Of a DNA stretch of 64,000 nucleotides, positions 28,604-38,088 are shown one piece after another. Source of the stretch: Glutamicibacter sp. PS (GTDB lineage Bacteria; Actinomycetota; Actinomycetes; Actinomycetales; Micrococcaceae). Location of the stretch: contig JANCMB010000001.1 in NCBI GenBank assembly GCA_031317595.1, positions 2,040,971-2,104,970 of the forward strand, given 5' to 3'. Under the pieces are notes generated by a model that was given only the letters and a program-made list of their open reading frames with translations, did no database searches and was not told where the DNA came from. Positions within the stretch are counted from its first letter, which is position 1. Each line of letters starts with the position of its first letter. The translations under genes were made by a program, and so were the position numbers.

Positions 28604-31603
28604 ATGCACGAGGACATCACCCTGACTACCGGCAGAGTTCATCGGGTGTTGACCGAGCGCATACGGCCAGCCATTCACGGCACACATGTGGAACTGGACG
28701 CCAGTTGGCATGAGCTACCCGGCGAACCGGTGCCGATCGCCGACGGGTTGCGCCTTGATTTCGCTCCGGTGCATGTGGGCGAGGCATGGGGCCCGGCATG
28801 GGGCACCACGTGGTTCAAACTCACCGGCCAAGTCCCCGCCGAATGGGCCGGGCGTAAGGTCGAGGCGGTCATCGATCTCGGCTTTGACGTCAATCGCACG
28901 GGCTTTCAATGCGAAGCCCTCGTGCTTCGGGGCAACGGCGAAACCATCAAGGCGATCAACCCACGCAATCAGTGGGTGCCGATCACCGATGCGGCCACCG
29001 GAGGCGAGCACGTGGAGCTATATTTGGAGGCCGCCTCCAACCCGGTACTGCTGGAAGAGCACCCCTTCCTGCCCACCGAACAGGGAGATGTGCGCACCGC
29101 CAGCCGCGCACCGCTCTACCGGCTGGCCAGGTTGGATCTGGCGGTCTTCGAGTCCGAGGTGCACGAACTCTCGCTCGATCTGCAGGTGTTGCTCGAATTA
29201 CAAGAGCAGCTGCCGGCCGGGTCCCGACGTGCCCAAATCCTTGCAGCGCTCGATCGCTCCATGGATACGCTAGATCTGCAGGATATCCCCGGCACCGCAC
29301 GCGCCGCGCGTGAGCCACTTCGCACCGTACTGGAAACGCCGGCCGAACCGAGCGCCCATCGGCTGTCGGCCATTGGCCATTCTCATATTGATTCAGCCTG
29401 GCTCTGGCCGGTGCGAGAAACCATTCGCAAGGTCTCACGCACCTGCTCTTCGATGGTGGAGCTGCTCGAAACGGACCCGGATTTCCGTTACGGAATGTCC
29501 AGCGCCCAGCAGTTCGAATGGCTCAAGGAATATCGTCCGCAGGTTTTCGAACGTGTGAAACGCGCCGTGGCCGAAGGCCGTTTCATCCCCCTAGGCGGTA
29601 TGTGGGTGGAGTCGGACACGGTCATGCCATCCGGTGAGGCGCTGGCCCGCCAATTCCTCTACGGCCAACGCTTCTTCCGCGAAGAATTCGGGATTAGTTG
29701 CCCCGGTGTCTGGCTACCGGACTCGTTCGGGTACTCCCCGGCCCTGCCTCAGTTGATGAAGCGCGCGGGGTTCGAGTGGTTTTTCACCCAGAAAATTTCG
29801 TGGAATCAACGCAATGTCTTTCCCCATCATTCCTTCCTCTGGGAAGGTATTGACGGGTCGCGGATCTTCACGCATTTCCCGCCCATGGACACGTATAACG
29901 CGCAGCTCTCCGGCGAGGAGGTGTCCAAGGCCACCCGGCAATTTCGCGATGCCCGGCAGTCCTCGGGCTCCATCGCTCCGGTGGGTTGGGGCGACGGCGG
30001 TGGTGGCACCACCCGCGAAATGACCGGCATCGCCCGGAGGCTGGCGGACCTGGAGGGTAGCGCCCGGGTGAGCTGGGAAGACCCGGATGACTTCTTCTCC
30101 CGCGCCCGCGCCGAAATGCCCGACCCGGCCGTATGGGTGGGCGAACTGTATTTGGAACTACACCGCGCCACGCTCACCAGCCAGCACCGCACGAAGCAGG
30201 GCAACCGCCGCACCGAACAGTTGCTGGTCGAGGCCGAGCTGTGGGCCAGCACCGCGAACCTTCGCGTGGGTCTACCCTACCCTTACGAGGAATTGGATCG
30301 GCTCTGGAAGGCGGTGCTGCTGCACCAGTTCCACGACATCCTTCCCGGCACCTCGATCGCCTGGGTGCACCGCGAGGCGGTAGCCGAATATGAGCGCATC
30401 ACGGCCGAGGCCGAGCAGCTCATCGATACCGCCGTGCGCGCCCTGGTGGGTCAGGGAGACACCCGTCTCGAGGTCAACTCCGCATTTACCGCGCGCGGCG
30501 CGCTACCGGCGGCAAGTATCGCGGCATGCCCCGAAGCGCAGGCAGAGGCGGTAGAGCTGTACCGGGATGGTGCCGACTACATCCTGGAGAACTCCCTCGT
30601 GCGTCTGCGCATCGACGAGCGCGGCTTGCTGACCTCCGCCGTTGACCTTCGCACCGGTCGCGAGGCGATCGCCGCCGGGCGGGCCGGTAATCTGCTCCAA
30701 CTGCACCAGGATTTTCCGAACATGTGGGATGCCTGGGATGTCGATAAGTTCTACCGGAATCACTGCACAGATCTCACCGAGCTTCACGCGATCCGGGCCG
30801 AGCAGGGCACACACGGCGAGGTGAGCATCCACATCGAGCGTCACTTCTCGAAGTCCACGGTGACCCAACGCCTTACCCTGGCCCCTGGTGAACGACTGGT
30901 CCGGATCGATCAGGTGACCGATTGGCAGGAGACCGAGAAGTTCCTCAAGGTCGCCTTCCCCTTCGATCTGCATGCCGAGCACACGGTGGCCGAGACGCAG
31001 TTCGGACACCAACGCCGGGTGACCCATGTGAACACCAGCTGGGAGGCAGCAAAGTTCGAGACCTCGATGCACCGCTTCGTCTTTGTGGAGGAGCCGGGCT
31101 TCGCCGCCGCACTGGTGAATGACTCGATCTATGGCTACGACGTCAGCCGCGATGCCGCGGACGGCGAAGTGAGCACCACGCTGCGCCTCTCGCTTTTGCG
31201 CGCTCCACGCTACCCCGATCCGCGCACGGATCGGGGTGTACAGGAACACAGCTTCGGACTGTTGATCGGTACCGACCTCGCCGAAACCGTAGCCTCAGGG
31301 CAACGGCTCAACAGCACACCGCGTACCGTCCACGGTGCAAGGCAGGTGGCACCGCTGGTACAGGTGATCGGCGCCGGGGTGCAGCTGAGCTCGGTGAAGT
31401 TGGCGGCGGACCGCTCCGGAGACCTGGTGGTGCGCGTCTACGAGGCGCTGGGCCGGCGGACCGAAGCACGTCTGGAGCTCTCGCAGCCGGTGCACCACAT
31501 CCGGGTGGCAAGCCTCATCGAAGACGAACTCGAGCAAGTCGACGGGCTGGCCTTCACCCTTCGTCCCTTTGAAGTACGCACGCTGCGCTTGACGATGACC
31601 TAA
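28604..31603 (+). CDS. Alpha-mannosidase, GH38 family
   Basis: A 999-residue glycoside hydrolase. The catalytic N-terminal part shows IGHSHIDSAWLWPVRETI (HxHxDxxW metal-site motif, about residue 258), and WLPDSFGYSPALPQLMKRAG, whose Asp is the nucleophile. The C-terminal beta-rich domain matches GH38 enzymes. No signal peptide is present, so it is probably cytosolic and trims mannosides, for example from glycans taken up by the cell. It follows an MFS transporter and precedes a glycosyltransferase. ATG at 28604 has GAAAGG upstream. Confidence 0.94.
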   Translation: MHEDITLTTGRVHRVLTERIRPAIHGTHVELDASWHELPGEPVPIADGLRLDFAPVHVGEAWGPAWGTTWFKLTGQVPAEWAGRKVEAVIDLGFDVNRTGFQCEALVLRGNGETIKAINPRNQWVPITDAATGGEHVELYLEAASNPVLLEEHPFLPTEQGDVRTASRAPLYRLARLDLAVFESEVHELSLDLQVLLELQEQLPAGSRRAQILAALDRSMDTLDLQDIPGTARAAREPLRTVLETPAEPSAHRLSAIGHSHIDSAWLWPVRETIRKVSRTCSSMVELLETDPDFRYGMSSAQQFEWLKEYRPQVFERVKRAVAEGRFIPLGGMWVESDTVMPSGEALARQFLYGQRFFREEFGISCPGVWLPDSFGYSPALPQLMKRAGFEWFFTQKISWNQRNVFPHHSFLWEGIDGSRIFTHFPPMDTYNAQLSGEEVSKATRQFRDARQSSGSIAPVGWGDGGGGTTREMTGIARRLADLEGSARVSWEDPDDFFSRARAEMPDPAVWVGELYLELHRATLTSQHRTKQGNRRTEQLLVEAELWASTANLRVGLPYPYEELDRLWKAVLLHQFHDILPGTSIAWVHREAVAEYERITAEAEQLIDTAVRALVGQGDTRLEVNSAFTARGALPAASIAACPEAQAEAVELYRDGADYILENSLVRLRIDERGLLTSAVDLRTGREAIAAGRAGNLLQLHQDFPNMWDAWDVDKFYRNHCTDLTELHAIRAEQGTHGEVSIHIERHFSKSTVTQRLTLAPGERLVRIDQVTDWQETEKFLKVAFPFDLHAEHTVAETQFGHQRRVTHVNTSWEAAKFETSMHRFVFVEEPGFAAALVNDSIYGYDVSRDAADGEVSTTLRLSLLRAPRYPDPRTDRGVQEHSFGLLIGTDLAETVASGQRLNSTPRTVHGARQVAPLVQVIGAGVQLSSVKLAADRSGDLVVRVYEALGRRTEARLELSQPVHHIRVASLIEDELEQVDGLAFTLRPFEVRTLRLTMT

Positions 31604-31686
31604 ACTGTCTCCAGCGCTGGCGGGATGGCCCGTAGCGAATTATTCCACCCACGGGATGAGGTAACTCTGCCCCGGAGCAACATAGG

Positions 31687-32523
31687 ATGGTAGGACGCCC
31701 GAACGACGTAGAGCGAAAGTACCACCACACGCATATGCCCTTTGACGACCACCAGCCCGAACAGCTGCCCGCACGCAGCGACGGGTTCCCCACGCTATCC
31801 GTCGTAGTTCCGGCCTTCAACGAGGCGGGTATTCTCGAAGCCTGCCTCGAATCCCTCCTCGCCATGGACGACCCGGCAGAAGAAATCATCGTGGTGGATA
31901 ACTCCAGCACCGATGACTCTGCGGCCATCGCCGCGTCCTTTCCCACCGTGCGGGTGCTCAGCGAGACCCGTCAGGGCATCACCTACGCCCGTACCACCGG
32001 ATTCGACGCGGCCCGCGGCGAACTCATTGCCCGTATTGATGCCGATTCCCGGGTGACACGGAATTGGGCCACACTGATCCGCCAGCGACTGGCCCCGGGC
32101 AGCGGACTGGACGCCGTCGGTGGCGGCGCGGCCATTGCCGAGTTGTCGCCGGCCGCCTTTTTCTGGTTCTCCATGTGGTACCGCGGATTCCGCTGGTGGC
32201 ACCAGCGCAGCATTGGCGTGCGGCCGATGATTTACGGATTCAATGGGGCGATGCGCACCAGCGCCTGGCGGCAGGCCCGCGAGCTGGTTGCCATGGATGA
32301 CCAGCAGGTCAGCGAAGATTTGGATTTGACCATCGCCCTGCTGCGTAGCGGACATCGGCTGGCCTTTGAGCCTCGGCTGTTGGTCAAGGCCCACTTATTC
32401 CGCTCCATCGACCGGGAAAAGCTCGAACGATACTACCGGACCGACTCGTTGACACTTGCACGGCATTGCTATGGGAATCCCAAGCGCCGGGCCGCCCTCG
32501 AGGCGGAAGCCTCCGCACAGTGA
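31687..32523 (+). CDS. Glycosyltransferase family 2
   Basis: A 278-residue GT-A fold protein. LSVVVPAFNEAGILEACLES is the N-terminal nucleotide-sugar motif, IIVVDNSSTDDSAAIA carries the first Asp motif, and ARIDADSRVTRNWA holds the DxD-type metal-binding Asp pair. QVSEDLDLTIALLRSGHRLA resembles the ED motif near the acceptor. It may transfer a sugar to a lipid or envelope polysaccharide. It overlaps the membrane protein at 32520 by four bases (GTGA), so the two act together. The N-terminal 16 residues before an ATG at 31735 may not be translated. Confidence 0.88.
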   Translation: MVGRPNDVERKYHHTHMPFDDHQPEQLPARSDGFPTLSVVVPAFNEAGILEACLESLLAMDDPAEEIIVVDNSSTDDSAAIAASFPTVRVLSETRQGITYARTTGFDAARGELIARIDADSRVTRNWATLIRQRLAPGSGLDAVGGGAAIAELSPAAFFWFSMWYRGFRWWHQRSIGVRPMIYGFNGAMRTSAWRQARELVAMDDQQVSEDLDLTIALLRSGHRLAFEPRLLVKAHLFRSIDREKLERYYRTDSLTLARHCYGNPKRRAALEAEASAQ

Positions 32524-33602
32524 GTTCGGCTGCCGAGCACCGTCCGTGGTACCGCTCGCTGCGATTCTGGATCAGTGTCCTGACCTTCGTGCTGGTCGGC
32601 CTGGTAATCGCCGGGGCGTGGGAGCACGTGCGGGCGGCCTTCGAATCTCTGACCACGGTCAACTTGGGCGTTCTGGCCCTGTTGATTCCGGTGCAATTAG
32701 CGAGTTTCTGGTTCACCGGCGAGGTGCTCTTCTCCTATCTACGTGGCCGCGGTGAGTTACATGGCATGCATCCGGCCGCGGCGATGCGCATGTCCTTGGA
32801 GTTTAACTTCGCCAACCACATGCTGCCCTCGGGCGGGGCAGCCGGTATCGCCTACACCAACTGGAAGCTGAGCACGCTAGGAGTGCCGGCCAGTCGCACC
32901 ACCTTGGCCCAGCTGACCCGCTTCGCGCTGACCTTTGTCTCTTTCGTGTTGATGTTGGCTGCGGCCGCCCTCTGGTTACTGCTGACCCACCGCGGCACCC
33001 TGCTGGTTATGGTGACCATGGCCATCGTCGGCACCTTGGCGCTGGTGGTCACCGTGGGCGGAGCCATCATTTTCCGTCGACGTCGCTTGTTGCACCGCAT
33101 CGCCGGGTTTATTTTTTCGGTGGCCTACCGGGTGCTGTCTTGGTTTGGTCGCCAAGACAAGCTCAACGTGGCGCATTTCGTACGCTTCGTGGATCACATG
33201 TATCGCGAGTTCGCCGAGGTCACCGCGAAACCGCGCGCCCTGCTGGTGCCCTTCCTCCTATCCTTTGCCGTCAACGCGCTAGATGCCAGCCTATTTCTGG
33301 TGGCGCTGGCTTCCTTTGGTTATCAGGCCGACTTTGCGTTGGTGTTCGTGGCCTACGGGGCCGCAACCGTAGCTTCGATGGTGATCGTTACCCCCAACGG
33401 GCTAGGCGCCTACGAAGTGGTGATGGTCTCGGTGCTCGCCGCCGGTGGAGTGCCCGGGGCAACCGCCATCGCGGCGATCGCCCTCTCGCGGGTGATCCTG
33501 CTCCTGGGCACCATCCTGTTCGGTTATGGCTTCTACCAGCACAGCGTCATCAAGTCCGGATCACCTAAACTGACCGAGCTTCCGGAACAGCAAGACACTT
33601 AA
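32520..33602 (+). CDS. Lysylphosphatidylglycerol synthase TM-region (UPF0104, flippase-like) protein
   Basis: A 360-residue integral membrane protein with about eight helices. LMNHMLPSGG-type signature appears as FANHMLPSGGAAGIAYTNW, and TPNGLGAYEVVMVSVLAAGG is the conserved C-terminal motif of this family. Similar domains occur in MprF and in putative lipid-linked sugar flippases. The start is GTG at 32520, coupled to the preceding glycosyltransferase. Its stop overlaps the stop of the convergent deaminase by three bases. Partnering with a GT2 suggests lipid-linked sugar handling. Confidence 0.88.
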   Translation: MSSAAEHRPWYRSLRFWISVLTFVLVGLVIAGAWEHVRAAFESLTTVNLGVLALLIPVQLASFWFTGEVLFSYLRGRGELHGMHPAAAMRMSLEFNFANHMLPSGGAAGIAYTNWKLSTLGVPASRTTLAQLTRFALTFVSFVLMLAAAALWLLLTHRGTLLVMVTMAIVGTLALVVTVGGAIIFRRRRLLHRIAGFIFSVAYRVLSWFGRQDKLNVAHFVRFVDHMYREFAEVTAKPRALLVPFLLSFAVNALDASLFLVALASFGYQADFALVFVAYGAATVASMVIVTPNGLGAYEVVMVSVLAAGGVPGATAIAAIALSRVILLLGTILFGYGFYQHSVIKSGSPKLTELPEQQDT

Positions 33603-34957
33603 CCAGTCACCAGACGGTGGGCATGATGCTGGTGCTCGGCAATCAGCGCGTCGCGGTCGATGCCCAACGCTCGGCCGTCGATCACCCGCCAGCGACCGGC
33701 CACCATAACCCGTTCGGCGCGTTCGGCCCCGCAGAGTACCAGGGCGGCGATCGGATCGTGCGCCCCGGAGAAGGCGTAACCCTCGGGTCGGAACATGGCC
33801 ACGTCGGCTTGTCGCCCCACGGCAATTCTGCCAATATCGGCGCGCCCCAGGGCGGCGGCCGAACCCGCAGTGGCCCAATCCAGCACCCGGGCGCTGGTCA
33901 CCGCCTCGGTGCCGTAGCGTAGTCGTTGAAGGTAGAGGGCTTGGCGTACCTCACGAATCATATTCGAGGCGTCATTCGAGGCCGAACCATCCACCCCGAG
34001 ACCTACCGCCACTCCGGCGCGTTCAAGCTCGATCACCCGCGCGATGCCGGAAGCCAAACGCATATTGGAGGTGGGACAGTGCGCCACGGAGACTCCCGCC
34101 GCACCCAATCGGGCAATTTCCGCATCGTCGAAGTGAATGCCATGGGCCAGCCACGTCCGCTCGGAGAGCCAGCCTACGGAGTCGAGATACTCTACCGTAC
34201 GCATCCCGAAGCGCTCCCGACAGAACTGCTCTTCATCGAGGGTTTCGGCCAGATGCGTGTGCAGGCGAACGTCGAGTTCCCGCGCTAGGGCTGCACTCTC
34301 GCGCATCAACCCGGTGGTGACCGAGAACGGGGAGCAGGGGGCCAGCCCGATTTGGATCATGGCTCCGGGGCCCCGCTGGTGGTATTGCTCCACCAGCCGT
34401 CGCGAGTCTTCCAAAATGATCTCGGGATCCTGGACGGTTTGTTGTGGCGGTAGCCCGCCGTCCTCGGTCCCCAAGGACATCGACCCGCGGGTGAGCATGG
34501 CGCGCATTCCCAGACGCTGCGCCACCTCGACTTGGATATCGATGGCCTGATCCATTCCGGAAGGGAACAGGTAGTGGTGATCCGCCGCGGTGGTGCATCC
34601 GGATTCGAGGAGCTCTGCCATGGCCACGGTGGTCGCCAGCTCGAGCGCCCGCGGGGTCAGCCGAGCCCACACCGGGTACAGATTCGTCAGCCAGCCGAAG
34701 AGCGGTAGGTCTGCCACCGGAGCCCACGCTCGGGTCAGCGTTTGATAAAAGTGATGGTGCGTGTTGATCAAACCCGGGGTGACCACCAGATCGGTGGCAT
34801 CGAAGATCTCATCGACCTCCGGTGTCACGCCGGCAGGCACCAGTGCCTCGATAATTCCGCTGCCGGTGTTGATGACCAGTCCTCCGGCGGCTTGGCTCGA
34901 ATCGAGCTCCGCTCCGAGGTGCACCGCGCGAGGGTTGCGAATCCATAGTGTTGACAT
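33599..34957 (-). CDS. 8-oxoguanine deaminase-like amidohydrolase
   Basis: A 452-residue cytosolic amidohydrolase. The metal site shows GLINTHHHFYQTLTRAW (HxH near residue 65), LHTHLAETLDEEQF, WLAHGIHFDDAEIARL and AVGLGVDGSASNDASNMI with the catalytic Asp. The overall pattern fits 8-oxoguanine deaminase and related guanine deaminases of the cytosine-deaminase-like group; the exact substrate is not proven. ATG at 34957 has GAGAGG upstream. It is divergent from the NCS2 purine permease, which supports purine-base catabolism. Confidence 0.88.
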   Translation of the reverse strand: MSTLWIRNPRAVHLGAELDSSQAAGGLVINTGSGIIEALVPAGVTPEVDEIFDATDLVVTPGLINTHHHFYQTLTRAWAPVADLPLFGWLTNLYPVWARLTPRALELATTVAMAELLESGCTTAADHHYLFPSGMDQAIDIQVEVAQRLGMRAMLTRGSMSLGTEDGGLPPQQTVQDPEIILEDSRRLVEQYHQRGPGAMIQIGLAPCSPFSVTTGLMRESAALARELDVRLHTHLAETLDEEQFCRERFGMRTVEYLDSVGWLSERTWLAHGIHFDDAEIARLGAAGVSVAHCPTSNMRLASGIARVIELERAGVAVGLGVDGSASNDASNMIREVRQALYLQRLRYGTEAVTSARVLDWATAGSAAALGRADIGRIAVGRQADVAMFRPEGYAFSGAHDPIAALVLCGAERAERVMVAGRWRVIDGRALGIDRDALIAEHQHHAHRLVTG

Positions 34958-35227
34958 GTGTCGCCTCTCTGCTGGCGACACGAGCCGGAGGCGTAGACCG
35001 CCAGCTCAGGTTTATCGGCGTCTGCTGTTCCGCCGGTCGATGGGTTCATCGACGATACCTAAGGACGGTAACACAACCTCTTGGGTGTTGCGCAAATCAC
35101 AAATTGCCCTATGGTAGAACTCAAGCGGTTCGAAAAAGGAAAATCTTTTCCAATATACGAAATTCCATGAACCGCCCCGCGATGAGCGTAAGCTCAATCC
35201 TCGCGGCTCGCATTTGATGGAGACATA
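34958..35227. promoter_or_regulatory. Divergent promoter region with palindromes, deaminase/NCS2
   Basis: A 270-base spacer without a gene. It holds a perfect 14-base palindrome GGAAAA-TC-TTTTCC (35138-35151) set inside a wider inverted repeat GCGGTTC (35125-35131) and GAACCGC (35169-35175). These are candidate regulator sites for the two purine genes. No recognised purine riboswitch was seen. Confidence 0.5.
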
Positions 35228-36736
35228 ATGACTACACTCGCGCAACAACGCCGCCCGGAGGATGAAAAACTCCCCCTCGGCAAATTAGCTACGTACGGCT
35301 TGCAACACGTTTTGACGATGTATGGCGGCATCATCGCGGTACCGCTGATCATCGGCAACGCCGCGGGGCTCGACCCCAATGGGATCAGCGTGCTGATCGC
35401 CTCCTGCCTGTTCGTCGGGGGTCTGGCGACCATTTTGCAGTCGGTCGGCCTGCCCTTCTTCGGTTCCCAGCTGCCGTTGGTGCAGGGCGTTTCCTTCGCC
35501 GGTGTGGCCACCATGACCGCCATTCTCGCTGGCGGTGAAGGCATTCCCGGCATCCTCGGCTCGGTCATCGTCGCCTCGCTGATGGGCCTGCTGATCGCCC
35601 CGTTCTTCGCCATGATCGTGCGCTTCTTCCCGCCGGTAGTCACCGGCACCGTGATCACCACCATTGGGCTCTCGCTGATGCCCGTAGCCGTTGGCTGGGT
35701 GATGGGCGGAAACGCCAACGCGGAGGACTACGGAAGCCTGCGCAATATCGGGCTCGCGGCGTTGACCTTGGGTATCGTTCTGATCCTCAGCCGGGTTGGC
35801 CTCGCGGCCATTTCTCGACTGTCCATTCTGCTCGCCATCGTCATCGGCACCATCATCGCCGCCATCTTTGGCTGGGCAGATTTCTCCAACGTCGCCGCCC
35901 GCGGCTACCTGGCATTCCCGGAACCCTTCGCCTTTGGGTGGCCCACCGTATCGGTGGCGGCAGTTATTTCCATGTTCATCGTCATCATCGTGACCATGAC
36001 CGAAACGACCGCCGACATTATCGCCGTAGGTGAGATCGTGGGCACCAAGGTCGACTCCAAGCGCATCGCCGCCGGCCTGCGCGCCGATATGATCTCCTCG
36101 GCCGTGGCCCCGGTGTTCAACAGCTTCACCCAGTCCGCCTTCGCGCAAAACGTTGGCCTGGTGGCCATCACCGGCGTGAAGTCACGTTTCGTGGTCACCG
36201 CCGGCGGCGTGATTCTGGTGATTCTCGGATTGTTGCCGATCGTCGGTGGACTTGTCGCCGCCGTTCCCTCTCCGGTACTTGGCGGCGCGGGCATCGTGCT
36301 CTTTGGCACCGTGGCCGCGTCGGGAATTCGCACTCTGGCCAAGGTGGAGTATGAGGGCAATCTGAACATGATCATCGTCGCGGTATCCATCGCCTTTGGT
36401 CTGATTCCGATCATCAACCCGGATTTCTACCACGCATTCCCCGACTGGGTCGGCATCATCCTGCACTCGGGGATCTCCTCGGCCGCCATTATGGCCGTGC
36501 TGCTGAACCTGGTCTTCAACCACATCGGGCAGAAGGATAAGGACCGCTCGGATCGTTCGGTCTTCGTGGCCGGCACCGGGCGAGCGATTCGCGAGGAAGA
36601 CCTCAAGCGACTGCTGGAAACCGACTGCATCCTCGCCGAGGGCGACACCATCAAGAACGGCAAAATCATTGACGCAAGCGGCCACGAGGTGCCGGTGCTG
36701 ACCGCGGACGAGAACGACTCCCCCAACGAGAAGTAA
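35228..36736 (+). CDS. NCS2 family uracil/xanthine permease
   Basis: A 502-residue permease for nucleobases. LATYGLQHVLTMYGGIIAVP is the start of the NCS2 signature, GSQLPLVQGVSFAG and TETTADIIAVGEIVGTKVDS match the substrate-binding helices with the ETT/E motif, and SFTQSAFAQNVGLVAITGVK is also diagnostic. The C-terminus has a cytoplasmic extension, DEEDLKRLLETDC-like. Xanthine, uric acid or uracil are possible; the deaminase neighbour favours purines. ATG at 35228 follows a GGAG site. Confidence 0.93.
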   Translation: MTTLAQQRRPEDEKLPLGKLATYGLQHVLTMYGGIIAVPLIIGNAAGLDPNGISVLIASCLFVGGLATILQSVGLPFFGSQLPLVQGVSFAGVATMTAILAGGEGIPGILGSVIVASLMGLLIAPFFAMIVRFFPPVVTGTVITTIGLSLMPVAVGWVMGGNANAEDYGSLRNIGLAALTLGIVLILSRVGLAAISRLSILLAIVIGTIIAAIFGWADFSNVAARGYLAFPEPFAFGWPTVSVAAVISMFIVIIVTMTETTADIIAVGEIVGTKVDSKRIAAGLRADMISSAVAPVFNSFTQSAFAQNVGLVAITGVKSRFVVTAGGVILVILGLLPIVGGLVAAVPSPVLGGAGIVLFGTVAASGIRTLAKVEYEGNLNMIIVAVSIAFGLIPIINPDFYHAFPDWVGIILHSGISSAAIMAVLLNLVFNHIGQKDKDRSDRSVFVAGTGRAIREEDLKRLLETDCILAEGDTIKNGKIIDASGHEVPVLTADENDSPNEK

Positions 36737-36761
36737 TCACCGCCGCCAGCGCCGCTGGCTT

Positions 36762-36807
36762 AACCTAGGGTGCCCCCGAGCCAAGCTCGGGGGCACCCTA
36801 GGTTTTT
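36762..36807. terminator. Strong bidirectional terminator between NCS2 and purN
   Basis: Perfect 19-base arms (AACCTAGGGTGCCCCCGAG and complement) with a five-base loop; a T-run follows on the plus strand and A-rich sequence on the other side. Confidence 0.92.
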
Positions 36808-36810
36808 AGC

Positions 36811-37392
36811 TTAGTGGGCGGCTTCTGCCTTGTTGGCCAGGTCCCGCAGGGTCGCAATCAGCAGGCGGCGCTCCACGACCTTAATGCGCTCGTGCAGCGA
36901 CTCTTCGGTGTCGTCGGGCAAGATCTCCACCGCCTCCTGGCGCAAGATCGGCCCGGTATCCACCCCGGCGTCGGCAATATGCACGGTGCACCCGGTCACC
37001 TTCACCCCGTAGGCTAGGGCGTCGCGCACCCCGTGAGCCCCGGGGAAGGACGGCAGCAAAGCCGGATGCGTGTTGATGTAGGTGCCGTCGAAGGCGTTGA
37101 TGAACTCTTCGCCGACAATGCGCATGAACCCCGAGGAGATCACGTAATCCGGCGCGTAGGACAGGCACTTTTGCGTCAGCGCATGGTTCCACTCGGCACG
37201 ATCGGCGTAATCCTTGAAGTTCACGACGAAGGTTTCGATCCCGGCCTCGGCCGAGCGTTGCACCCCGTAGGTGCCTTTTTTATCGGCGCCAACGGCCGCA
37301 ATGTCGACATTGCGTAGCTCTCCCGCTTGCACGGCGTCGATAACCGCTTGAAGATTCGAACCCGTGCCGGAAACCAGAACTACTATGCGCAT
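36811..37392 (-). CDS. purN: Phosphoribosylglycinamide formyltransferase
   Basis: A 193-residue enzyme that adds a formyl group to GAR using 10-formyl-THF, the third step of purine synthesis. The N-terminal MRIVVLVSGTGSNLQAVIDA holds the phosphate-binding GTGSN, and NTHPALLPSFPGAHGVRDAL contains the catalytic His and Asn/Asp environment, with HIADAGVDTGPIL following. ATG at 37392 matches the family N-terminus. DUF6350 lies on the same strand upstream, as is common in Micrococcales, with a plus-strand DinB gene between. Confidence 0.95.
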   Translation of the reverse strand: MRIVVLVSGTGSNLQAVIDAVQAGELRNVDIAAVGADKKGTYGVQRSAEAGIETFVVNFKDYADRAEWNHALTQKCLSYAPDYVISSGFMRIVGEEFINAFDGTYINTHPALLPSFPGAHGVRDALAYGVKVTGCTVHIADAGVDTGPILRQEAVEILPDDTEESLHERIKVVERRLLIATLRDLANKAEAAH

Positions 37393-37463
37393 AGCTACCA
37401 TTCTACGGTTGACCACGGGCATAGACTGGCCCTGAACCCTCGGTCTCCATGAAGGAAGCACAT

Positions 37464-37988
37464 ATGAGCCAGATCGTTCCCGATACCAAGGACTGGACGG
37501 TTGTCCTGCGCGAGCCCTGCACCCAGTGCGGTCAGGATGTGCGCGCGACAACCCTCGAAGACGTCATCGAGCACTTGCCGCAGGCGGTTGATCGGCTCTT
37601 AGGGGTACTTGAACGGCCAGCTGCCGCCGAACGCACCGACCCTGCCCGATGGAGCGATCAAGAGTATGTCATGCACGTGGCACAGATGCTACCGGTGATG
37701 ATCGAGCGGCTGTCCATGATGCGCACCATGGACGCCCCGACTTTTCCCGACTGGGATCAAGATCGAGCCGCGCAGGACGGCGACTATAACGCGTTGGGCC
37801 GCGACGCCGTGCGAGAGGAACTACAGGCCGCGAGCGAGCGCTACCGCGCCGCTTTGACCCAAGTACCGGAAGCCGACCTGACGCGGCGTGGCCTTCGCTC
37901 AAACGGCGCGGCCTTCACGGTCTTGAGCCTGACTCAATATGCCTGGCATGACGTGCTCCATCACCTCTGGGATGTGCAGGCGGCCTGA
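37464..37988 (+). CDS. DinB/mycothiol-transferase-like protein
   Basis: A 174-residue protein. The helical bundle starts with DWTVVLREPCTQCGQDVR, then DLPQAVDRLLGVLERP-like helices, and ends with YAWHDVLHHLWDVQAA, which carries the HxxxH metal-binding motif of DinB proteins. Actinobacterial DinB proteins often handle mycothiol or bacillithiol adducts, but this one is not placed in a subgroup. The start at 37464 has GGAAG upstream. It is divergent from purN. Confidence 0.8.
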   Translation: MSQIVPDTKDWTVVLREPCTQCGQDVRATTLEDVIEHLPQAVDRLLGVLERPAAAERTDPARWSDQEYVMHVAQMLPVMIERLSMMRTMDAPTFPDWDQDRAAQDGDYNALGRDAVREELQAASERYRAALTQVPEADLTRRGLRSNGAAFTVLSLTQYAWHDVLHHLWDVQAA

Positions 37989-38088
37989 GCCAACTGCAGC
38001 ACGAGCGAAGCGCTTGGCGGCAGCCAGCCGCCACTAACCCGGTGCCGGTCACGCACGGCGATTGGCGCGTAAGCATGACCTGCCTTAA

